In this document: positions 47,511-57,366 of the stretch, in pieces | Layout: the number at the start of each line of letters is the position of its first letter | Numbering within the stretch: the stretch's first letter is position 1 | Assembly (NCBI GenBank): GCA_039654915.1 | Contig: CM077595.1 | Span: 51,181,501-51,245,500 of the forward strand | DNA length: 64,000 bases | Reading direction: 5' to 3' | Origin: Aquilaria yunnanensis | Lineage: Eukaryota > Streptophyta > Magnoliopsida > Malvales > Thymelaeaceae | The notes under the pieces: model-generated | Seen by the model: the letters and a program-made list of their open reading frames with translations, nothing else | Databases searched by the model: none | What the model was told of the DNA's origin: nothing | Translations under genes and position numbers: made by a program

Positions 47511-48529
47511 TGATGCGAACCCCGATGGTATAAAGACCATGAAACGCGCCCAAGATGTGATTCAAGCTCCACAAGACATCAAAAAGACTAGGTTTAAAAC
47601 CCCCACCCCTAATCAACCTGTGATTAGAAACGAGAAGTATAGAACTCCAAGAACACAAGCACACTTGTGCACCAAGGCAGTTCACAAAGAACGAAAGAGA
47701 TAACCTCTCCAAAGAGCAATATTATTTCGAAAATTTTCTGTGTGTTTACATCCAGAATATGTGCCTTTATATAGGCCTAAACTAGGGTTAAAAGCTGGGC
47801 AAAATTCTCAGCCTAAATCCCTTAGGAATCCTAGATACAAAGACATAGGAAATCCTAGTCAAATTAGGACTCTAATTCCTAGTTTGAACAAGTTTAATGA
47901 ATGCAGCGTATGCCACTTGTCCAAAACGATTTAAAACTATTCCATAGCCTAAATAACTTCCTAAATAATGTATCTAAATCGGATTTGAACGAAAATAAAC
48001 TATAAATACAAGATTGGCCATGAAAACCCCAAAATAGTCTTCTCGGGTGGTTCCTGCTTGTGTCTTCAACTTCAAGCTGAAATTCGAACCTCATACAGCC
48101 ATGATTTCTCAAAATGTAAAACACGAAAGTTGTAGATCTATTTCTTAGCTTCGAAACCACACTTGAATCACACAAAACGGACTTATAAATCGAAAGCTAT
48201 TCCCAAAATACTGCAACTACTTCTGAACCAGTGATAACTCGTAAATCGTGACTTTGAAGCTGAATTGGACCTCCTTCACGTGAAAACTGGGTTTGATGGT
48301 CTTCATATGATTTGTAGCTCCAGATGTTATATTTCCAATGAATAAGAATTACTCAATTCTGATCAGTTTAGCTGAAGATATGAATTTTCTACCAGAACAT
48401 CGCCAATCTGTCAAAATCCAAGCTTAAAGTGCACTAGTGAGCTCCTTAGCCTTCTTCCTTGTCAATGGTCCACTAATTATCTTCAATAGATCCTTGCCAT
48501 CCTTGGTTGTGCCTTCTTTGATCGTATCA
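47511..48529 (-). mobile_element. D 5' LTR
   Basis: It is 1019 bp, the partner of 27418-28437, with only scattered differences (for example GATCGTATCA versus GATCATATCA at the end). The TATATAAA-like box is at 47766-47773. It is followed by the CATTT duplication and satellite. Confidence 0.94.
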
Positions 48530-51500
48530 CATTTCATTCCAAATAAGTTGTGAATGTTTCCATTTCATTTCAAACAAGTTGTGAATGTGTCCACTTCATT
48601 CCAAACATGTTTTCAATGTTTCCACTTCATTCCAAAGAAAGTGTGAATGTTTCCATTTCACTCCTAATAAGTTGTGAATGTTTTAATTTCATTCGAAACA
48701 AGTTGTGAATGTCCAATATTCAATCCAAAGAAGCTGTGAATGTTTCCATTTCCTTCCAAAGAAGTTGTGAATGCTTCCATTTCATTCCAAACAGGTTGTA
48801 AATGTTTCCATTTAAATCCAACCAAATTGTGAATGTCCCCATTGCGCTCCAAATAAGTTGTGAATGTTTCCATTTCATTCTAAATAAGTTGGGTATGTTT
48901 CAGCTTCATTCGAAACAAGTTGTGAATGTTTCCATTTCATTCCAAACAAGTTGTGAATGTTTCCATATTGTTCCAGACAAGTTGTGAATGTTTGCATTTC
49001 ATTCCAAACAAGTTGTGAATGTTTCAATTTCATTCGAAACAAGTTGTGAATGTTTCCATTTCATTCCAAACAAGTTGTGAATGTTCCAATTTCATTCCAA
49101 ACAAGTTGTGAATGTTTCCATTTCAATCAAAACTAGTTGTGAATGTTTCCATTTCAATCAAAACTAGTTGTGAATGTTTCCATTTCATTCCAAACAAGTT
49201 GTGAATGTTTCCATTTCATTCCAAACAAGTTTTGAACATTTCCTTTTTGTTCCAAACAAGTTGTGAATGTTTCCATTTCATTCCACACAATTTGTGAATG
49301 TTTTCATTTCATGCCAAACAAGTTGTGAATGTTCCCAATTCAATCGAAACATGATGTGAATGCTTCCATTTCATTCCAAACAAGTTGTGATTATTTCGAT
49401 TTCCTTCTAAACAATTTATGACTGCTCCAAATAAGTTGTGAATGTCCCCACTTCATTCCAAAGAAGTTGTGAATGTTTCCACTTCCTTCAAAACAGGTTG
49501 TGAATGTTTCCACTTCATTCCAAACAAGTTTTGAATGTTTCCACTTCATTCCAAACAAGTTGTGAATATTTCCATTTCACTGCAAATAAGTTGTGAATGT
49601 TTCACTTTCATCCAAAACAAGGTGTGAATGTTTCCATATCGTTCAAAAGAAGTTGTGAATGTTTCCATTTCATTCCAAACAAGTTGTGAATGTTTCCCAT
49701 TATTTCCAAAGAAGTTGTGAATGTATTTCATTCCAAACAAGTTTTTGATGTTCAAAGTTCATTCGAAACAGGTTGTGACTGTTTCCATCTCATTCCAAAC
49801 AAGTCGTGAATGTTTCCATTTCATTCCAAACAAGTTGTGAATGTTTTCATTTTGTGCCAAACAATCGGAATGTTCCAATTTCATTCCAAACAAGTTGTGC
49901 ATGTTTCCATTTCATTCCGAAGAACTTGTGAATGTTTCCATTTTTCGTTGCAAACATGTTCTGAATGTTTCCATTTCATCCCAAACAAGTTCTGAATGTT
50001 TCCATTTCATTCCTAACAAGTTCTGAATGTTCCAATTTCATTCCAAACAAGTTGTCACTGTTTCGCTTTCCTTCCAAACAAGTTATCACTGTTTCGATTT
50101 CATTCCAAACAAGTTGTGAATCTTCCAAATAAGTTGTGAATGTCCTCATTTCATTCCAAATAAGTTGTGAATGTTTCCACTTCATTCCAAAGAAGTTTTC
50201 AATGGTTCCACTTCATTCCAAACAAGTTGTGAATGTTTCCATTTCACTCCAAATAGGTTGTGAATGTTTCAATTTCATCCGAAACAAGTTGTGAACGTTC
50301 AATATTGATTGCAAAGAAGTTGTGAATGTTTCCATTTCATTCCAAAGAAGTTGTGAATGTTTCCATTTCATTCCAAACAAGTTGTGATTGTTTCCATATC
50401 AATCCAAACAAGGTGTGAATGTCCGCATTTCATTCCAAACAAGTTGGGAATGTTTCCACTTCATTCCAAACAAGTTGTGAATGTTTTCACTTCATTCCAT
50501 AAAAGTTATGAATGTTTCCATTTCATTCTAGACAAGTTGTGAATGTTTCCATATCGTTCCAGAGAAGTTGTGAATGTTTCCATTTCATTCCAACCAAGTT
50601 GTGAATGTTCCTATTTCATTCCAAACAAGTTTTGAATGTTTCCATCTCATTCCAACCAAGTTATGAATGTTTCCATTTCGTTCCAATCAAGTTGTGAATT
50701 TTCGATTTCATTCCAAACAAGTTGTGAATTTTTCCCTTTCATTCCAAAGAAGATTTGAATGTTTCTTTTTCATTCGAAAGAAGTTTTGAATGTTTCCATT
50801 TCATTCCAAACAAGTTGTGAATTTTGCCATTTCATTCCAAACAAGTTGTGATTGTTTCCAATTCATTCCAAACAAGTTGTGAATGTTCCAATTTCATTCC
50901 AAACAAGTTGTGAAAGTTTCCATTTCATTCCAAAGAAGTTGTGAAGGTTTTCCGTTTCATGCCAAACAAGTTATGAATGTTCCAATTTCATTCCAAACAA
51001 GTTGTGAATGTTTCCGTTTCATTCCAAAGAAGTTGTGAATGTTTCCATTTCATTCCAAACATGATGTGAATGTTTCCATTTCATTCCAAAGAAGTTGTGA
51101 ATGTTTCCAATTCATTCCAAACAAGTTGTGAATATTTCCATTTCACTCCAAACAAGTTGTGAATGTTTCCATTTCATTCCAAAGAAGTTGCGAACGTTCC
51201 AATTTCATTCCAAACAAGTTATGACTGTTTCGATTTCCTTCCAAACAATTTGTGAATGTTCTAAATAAGTTGTGAATGTCCCCACTTCATTCCAAAGAAT
51301 TTGTGAATGTTTCCATTTCATTCAAAAGAGGTTGTGAATGTTTCCACTTTATTCCAAACAAGTTTTAAATGTTTCCACTTCATTCCAAACAACTTGTGAA
51401 TGTTTCGATTTCATTCGAAACAAGTTGTGAATTTTTCAATTTCATTCCAGTGAAGTTTTGAATGTTTCCTTTTCGTGAATGTTTCTGTTTACTTCCAAAT

Positions 51501-52416
51501 AACTTCTGAATTTTTCCATTTCATTGCAAACAAGTTGTGATTGTTTCCATTTCATTCCAAACAAGTTGTGAATTGTCGAATTTCATTCCAATCAAGTTGT
51601 GAATGTTTCCACTTCATTCCAAACAAGTTGTGAATGTTTCCACTTTATTCCAAACAAGTTGTGAATATTTCCATTTCATTGCAAACAAGTTGTGAATGTT
51701 TCCATTTCATTCTAAAGAAGTTTTGACTGTTTCGTTTTCGTTCCAAAGAAGTTTTGAATGTTTCTGTTTCATTCCAAACAAGTTGTGAATTTTTTCATTT
51801 CATTCCAAACAAGTTGTGAATGTTCCAATTTCATTCCAAATAAGTTGTGAATGTTTCCATTTCATTTGAAACATGATGTGAATGCTTCCATTTCATTCCA
51901 AAGAAGTTGTGACTGTTTCCATTTCATTCGAAACATGATGTGAATGCTTCCATTTCATTCCAAAGAAGTTGTGACTGTTTCGATTTCCTTCCAAACAAGT
52001 TGTGAATGTTCTAAATAAGTTGTGAATGTCCTCATTTCATTCCAAATAAGTTGTGAATGTTTCCACTACATTCCAAAGAAGTTTTCTATGTTTCCACTTC
52101 ATTCCTAACAAGTTGTGAATGTTTCTATTTCACTCCAAATAAGTTGTGAATTTATTAATTTCATCCGAAACAAGTTGTGAATGTTCAATATTCATTGCAA
52201 AGAAGTTGTGAATGTTTCCAATTCACTCCAAATAAGTTGTGAATGTTTCAATTTCATCCCAAACAAGTTGTGAATGTTGGGAATGTTTCCATTTCATTCC
52301 AAAGAAGTTGTGAATGTTTCCACTTCATTGCAAAGTAGTTGTGAATGTTTCCATTTCATTCCAAACAAGTTGTGACTGTCTCCATTTCATTCCAAACAAG
52401 TTGTGAATGTCTGCAT
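48530..52416 (+). repeat. 31-bp satellite array, block S3
   Basis: This 3.9 kb is in the same orientation. Truncated-monomer landmarks (short CCAAATAAG units after a shortened GAATG) lie near 49423, 50115, 51255 and 52007, alternating between a class followed by GTCCCCACTTC and one followed by GTCCTCATTTC. A small local duplication with GAAACATGATGTGAATGC is at ~51860-51980. Confidence 0.97.
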
Positions 52417-52727
52417 TGAAGATTTTCAGGATCTTATGATAACATACTTTATGTTATCTACTCGTATATATGCCACATGCATATTTGTTCATTTGAATTC
52501 AACATGGATATAGATATACATAATACTAATTCTTTAACATATTATTCATGCAGTTGATATAACATGCTATATAACATATCAATTTTACAGACATGTTGTG
52601 TCAAATAAATCCTAGCATGCTACTGAGAACATTCATGTAAATAATTCAAACCTAGCATGCTACTAAACCAAGAGAGAATGTGCACCTTTCTTCTTGGTTA
52701 TCTTTGGTGAAAACTTGAGGGAGAACT
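52417..52727 (-). mobile_element. A LTR end fragment, inverted
   Basis: This is the reverse complement of the last ~310 bp of the A LTR, starting TGAAGATTTTCAGG at the satellite border. It joins the A internal sequence at GAACT (52723-52727), a 5-bp microhomology (AGTTC on the minus strand) present at both parental positions. Confidence 0.9.
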
Positions 52728-52786
52728 GAGCATTTCATAAAATACATAACATGTGTGACACCAAAGAGGTGAAGTACATCCAACAT

Positions 52787-54227
52787 TTACAATCTTCTAA
52801 GACCCATTGCTCTAACATGTCGAGCAAATACAAGTGGTGGCAATGGCTTAGTGAGAGGATCTGCCACCATCAGGTTTGTAGAAATGTACTCAATCCTAAC
52901 TTCACCCTCTTCAATTGCATCTCGCACAAAGTTATATTTCATGCTAATGTACTTGGTCTTTCCATGGTATTTGGGGTCTTTGGTATAAGCCATGGCTGCC
53001 ATACTATCACTGTAGATAGTAATAGGTTTCTCAATAGAAACCCTAAACTCTAAATTCTTAAGGAAATAACCTAGCCAAAGGGCTTCTTGTTCAGCTGAGG
53101 CACATGAAATAAATTCAGCCTCCATTGTGGACAATGCTGTACAAGTTTGCTTCTTACTACACCAAGTAGTAGCCCCACCATTTAGCATGAAAAGATAACC
53201 AGATGCAGACTTGCTGGAGTCTCTATCTCCTCCCCAATCAGCATCGGAATAGCCACATAAACCAAGTTCTTTACCTTGGTAACAAAGCCAATAATCCTTA
53301 GTACCCTTGAGGTACCTTAGGATCCAATTGGCACTTTTCCAATGCTCCAGACCAGGGTTGGAAGAATATCGTGCTAGAAGTCCAACCGCTTGGCTGATGT
53401 CTGGCCTTGTACATAACATGGCGTACATCAAGCTACCAATGGCACTTAGGTAGGGGATCTGAGCCATCTCTTCCTTTTCTTTTGGAGTCTTAGGACATAA
53501 GTCCTCTCCAATCTTGCAACCATATGCAAGAGGTGTACTCATGGGCTTTGCATTTGTTAAGTTGAACCTTGCAAGAATCTTATCAATATAAGGTTCTTGA
53601 GAAAGGGCCAATAGCCTTGCCTTTCTATCCCTCAGGATCTTAACCCCTAGGATAAAGGCAGCCTCTCCCATGTCCTTCATGTCAAAGGTGGAAGACAACC
53701 ATCCCTTGATGGTACTTAACATTGCAACCCCATTACTTGCAATTAGTATATCATCTACAGATAGAGTCAATACTGCAAAACTAGACCCAGAAGAGTACAA
53801 GTATACACAATGGTCTTCATGCATCATCACAAAGCCATAGCTTGTGATTGCATGGTGAAACTTCAAGTACCAATGTCTTGAAGCTTGCTTAAGACCATAG
53901 ATAGACTTCTTCAGTCTACATACCTTGTCCTCTTGACCCTTTTGGACAAACCCCTCAGGTTGTCTCATATATATCTCCTCACTCAAATCACCATTGAGAA
54001 AGGTGGTCTTTACATCCATCTGATGTAACTCTAGGTCCAGATTTGCCACGATGGCAAGTAATATCCTGATGGAAGTGAATTTTACAACATGAGAGAAGGT
54101 GTCTTTGAAATCAACACCCTCCTTCTGTGTAAAACCCTTGGCCACCAAACGGGCCTTGTATCTTTTGATACTTCCATCAGAGTTCACCTTGATCTTGAGA
54201 ACCCACTTGTTCCCACCTTGATCATTA
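52787..54227 (-). pseudogene. Family A copia Pol fragment (RT-RNase H)
   Basis: An open frame of ~480 codons starts abruptly in the RT fingers (NKWVLKIK), without an ATG. RT motifs: RLVAKGFTQKEGVDF, QMDVKTTFLNGDL, YGLKQASRHWY, and the active-site region LTLSVDDILIAS, where the usual Tyr of YVDD is Ser. RNase H follows (YSDADWGGD, TMEAEFIS, IYSDSMAA) and the frame ends ADPLTKPLPP...MGLRRL. It is Ty1/copia and distinct from family B. Gag, protease and integrase are missing at the 54228 junction. Confidence 0.92.
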
Positions 54228-54486
54228 TTAATAATGGGCCAAGGATTTGTATGATCTGCCGGGACGTGGTGGAAGCGTGGTGATCCCGAGAGGCTCGTGT
54301 GGATACCATAGAGAGCCTGAACACGTCAACTGTTCAGGTTTTGTGATTCGACTCTACAGTTGAGTGAGAGATCTCAACCGAAAATTAGGTATGAAATTTT
54401 CGAACACCCGGTTTACCCCGTTTCACTTGGATCCTGGAGGGTTTCGGTTAAATTCCGCTGCGCTGTTTGGCTCCCGAAACCCAACA
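54228..54486 (+). mobile_element. Scrambled family B LTR remnant
   Basis: 54228-54247 matches the B LTR around 5250-5270. A short piece near 54244-54257 matches the B LTR near 4790, and from ~54256 it follows the B LTR continuously from the CTGCCGGGACGTGG region to the terminal CCCAACA. The order is changed relative to an intact LTR and most of the LTR is missing. It lies between two oppositely oriented A fragments. Confidence 0.85.
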
Positions 54487-54681
54487 AAAGACCCCAAATA
54501 CCATGGAAAGACCAAGCACATTAGCATGAAATATAACTTTGTGCGAGATGCAATTGAAGAGGGTGAAGTTAGGATTGAGTACATTTCTACAGACCTAATG
54601 GTGGCAGATCCTCTCACTGACCCATTGCCACCACTTGTATTTGCTCGACATGTTAGAGCAATGGGTCTTAGAAGATTGTAA
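54487..54681 (+). pseudogene. Family A RNase H C-terminal tail (plus strand)
   Basis: It encodes the last ~64 residues of the A polyprotein (KDPKYHGKTKHISMKYN ... ADPLTDPLPP ... MGLRRL). It duplicates in inverted orientation the end of the fragment at 52787. It begins exactly at the B LTR end. Confidence 0.9.
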
Positions 54682-55926
54682 ATGTTGGATGTACTTCACC
54701 TCTTTGGTGTCACACATGTTATGTATTTTATGAAATACTCAGTTCAATTTTATGAATCACAACGAACAAATGAACATGTCAAACATAGGCAGAGGATGAC
54801 TTTCTCACACGAGTCATCCGCCCTTGATCTTTGTGTAAGATTAAGGATGAGACTGGTTAAAGACTTAAATGAAACTTAAGTGAATGATACATTTAAGTGG
54901 GAGTCATGCTCCAACACATGACACTTTAGCTTTTATGGTCGCCTTGATTATGAGTAATCAAGATTCCATGCTTTGGTGTATTTTGTTTGTATGACCATTC
55001 ATACATCCTAGCCTATGTTAGATGTAAGCTAGGGCTTACATGGAGAAATTTCATGGTTATTGACATGTCCTCCTTTTATGTGTTAAGAGGAGTACACTTA
55101 GTGGTGTTTTAAGAGGGAGAAATGACACACTCCTCAATTGAAATGGAGATCACTCCAAGTGGGAGTGACAAGAGTAAAACACCTTAGAAGTGTATTATGG
55201 AACTTTAATGGATGTGTTTCCAAGTGTTCCATGACCATGAAATACGACCGAAGAAGAATTTAGGCAAGTTGTCTCTATTCTTGCTTAGTGTGAGATTCTT
55301 CGAATCAGACTCTTAGTGACTATGGCTTGCTATTAGGAAGTTGAGTTAATTATGATTACTTTGATTGGTTGTCGAAGGTCTTAGAGAAATGAGACTGGAG
55401 TATCCTCCTTTTGGGTAATCATGTTAACTCATTGACCTAAGTAGTTGAAGCTAAAAGGAAAGACATTAAGATGATACACGTTCACTAAATTCAATCTTGG
55501 GCCCACATATTACTGTGAGTAGTATGCTAGATTGAATGACAAGTGATTGAAATGAGTACTCAATGCTTAATACAATCATGGATTTCAAGGAGTTGAAATT
55601 CTAAGAAAGAGACTGATTATGATTAAGAAGTGTATCATATGTCTGGGGCCTGGGAGGCATAGTTTGATGTGTTCAAGCGAGCTTGATGTGTTTAAGCAAC
55701 ACACTTGAATTTGATGTGTTCAAAGGAAAGTTTGAAGAAGTTCAAACTATGAGGAGAGGACAATCTTCTATTGAGAGTCTAACAACCTCAATAGAATAGA
55801 CTTAGTGTGTGTGCCTGAGGTCGCACCCACAACTCTATATATGTAGAAGTGTCTGGATTATTTCGGCTATAAGGATTAAGGAATTTGTTTTGAGTGGGAG
55901 CTGGAACTTTAAATGCATCTTAGTGC
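54682..55926 (+). other. Family A 3' untranslated region
   Basis: This ~1.25 kb lies between the RNase H stop and the 3' LTR. It has no conserved frame and no recognisable domain; repeated AGTGGGAGT-type words occur (54896, 55161). The minus-strand A fragment has lost almost all of this region. Confidence 0.75.
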
Positions 55927-55937
55927 GAGTGGGAGTT
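55927..55937 (+). promoter_or_regulatory. Polypurine tract of family A
   Basis: GAGTGGGAGTT directly precedes TGTTGG of the LTR; consistent with a copia plus-strand primer site. Confidence 0.75.
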
Positions 55938-57366
55938 TGTTGGAATTCTTGGCACACCAAGATCCTTTTAAGGTAGGATTTGAGCACATTGAGCTAACTC
56001 TAGCTTGAACAGCTATCTAAGGCAGCTAGAAGTAGCTCCCTTTAGCTCAAGTTGGCTTATGTCAGCTCACTGCAGCTATAACTAGCTCAGAGTAGCTGGA
56101 CTTCCGCTCAACTCAGCTCACTTCAGCTATAAGTAGCTCAAAGTAGCTGGACTTCAGCTCAAGTTAGCTCAAGTCAGCTCACTTCAGCTATAAGTGGCTC
56201 AAAGTAGCTGGACTTCAGCTCAAGTTAGCTCAAGTCAGCTCAAGTCAGCTCACTTCAGCTTCTGGTAGCTGAGTGTAGCTGGACTTCAGTTCACTTCAGC
56301 TGAGAGCAGCTAACTCCAGCTCAATGTCAGCTCTAGGAGCTGGACCTCAGTTCATGGTGCTTGGTTGGAGCTCAAAGGAGCTCAATGGTGCATAAGTAGC
56401 ATAGTGAGCTAGCTTTGTGCCAGCTCACCTTGCTTTTAGCTCATAACCACCAAGAAACACATCTTTTGGGTAAAGGTATGTCTCTTCATCAAAAGAGATG
56501 ACTATTGGCTAAAAGAACATGTCCTTTCATCCAAAGGAAGTGTTCCTTGAGTGAAAAGACATGTATATTCGGCCATAAGGTAGTTATGGGGTGGTTATAG
56601 GCCAAAAGAAGTGTTCCTTCGCTCTAAAAGACATGTGTTTTCGCCCATAAGGTAGTTATGGGTGGTTATAGGCCAAAGGAAGTGTTCCTTGGCTCTAAAA
56701 GACATGTATTTTCGTCCATAAGGTAGTTATGGGTGGTTATAGGCTAAAGGAAGTGTTTCTTGGTTAAAAGACATGTATTTTCGCCACCATACATGACCCT
56801 TAGCCGAAGGAAGTGTTCTTTGGCTTAAAAGACACCTTTCTTGGTGTAAAGGTGTGCCTTTTGGTCATCTATAAATAGCCTTTAGTGGCTGGCCATTTTA
56901 AGCACGACTTTGGCATTCAATTTGCTCCATTTTTCTTGAGAGAAAAATCTCCTTCCTTTCTTTTAGTGGCCGAAATATTAGACACCATTTTAGAGCATTG
57001 TGGGTGGAATTACATTGAGATTATTCATCTCAATTCAAGCTTCAAGGTGCACCTCTAAGATCAAGTTCTTCCTCAACTTTTCGCCAAAGATAACCAAGAA
57101 GAAAGGTGCACACCTCTTTCTTGGTTTAGTAGCATGTTAGGTTTCATTCATTATTTACATGAATGTTCTTAGTAGCATGGTAGGTTTTGTATGCCACAAT
57201 ATGTATATAAAACTAACATGCTATATATCAAATGGACAAAATATGTAAATAAATTAAAATAATACTTGCTTATATTCATGTTGAACTCTAATGAACAAAT
57301 ATGCTTGTGGCATATACATGGGTAGATAACATAAGAGTATGTTATCATGAGATCCTGAAATCTTCA
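55938..57366 (+). mobile_element. Family A copia 3' LTR (LTR-A3)
   Basis: It is 1429 bp from TGTTGGAATTCTTGG to CTGAAATCTTCA, with both internal minisatellite blocks (fewer AGCT-rich units than at 19352) and the TATAAATA box at 56870-56877. It borders satellite S4. Confidence 0.94.

Larger units (their letters stand above)
27418..48529 (-). mobile_element. D: non-autonomous CRM-like gypsy element hosting B2 and C2
   Basis: It occupies 21.1 kb, of which ~15.7 kb are the later insertions B2 and C2, leaving a ~5.4-kb element with two ~1020-bp LTRs and ~3.4 kb internal. Minus-strand order: LTR, primer-binding site, leader, damaged gag, PR-RT linker, unrecognised coding region, CR-like tail, polypurine tract, LTR. 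No zinc knuckle, protease, RT, RNase H or integrase is present, so it would depend on proteins in trans; family C is the obvious helper because primer site, polypurine tract, leader and Gag core are homologous (inference). Confidence 0.88.

Noticed and set aside
27418..48529. Two independent solo LTRs (27418 and 47511) instead of one element D
   Set aside because: They share the CATTT target duplication, and primer site, polypurine tract and internal sequence are in the right order and orientation between them.
54682..54879. A 65-codon frame after the A RNase H stop
   Set aside because: It is short, without domain, lies in the A 3' untranslated region, and is lost in the other A fragment.
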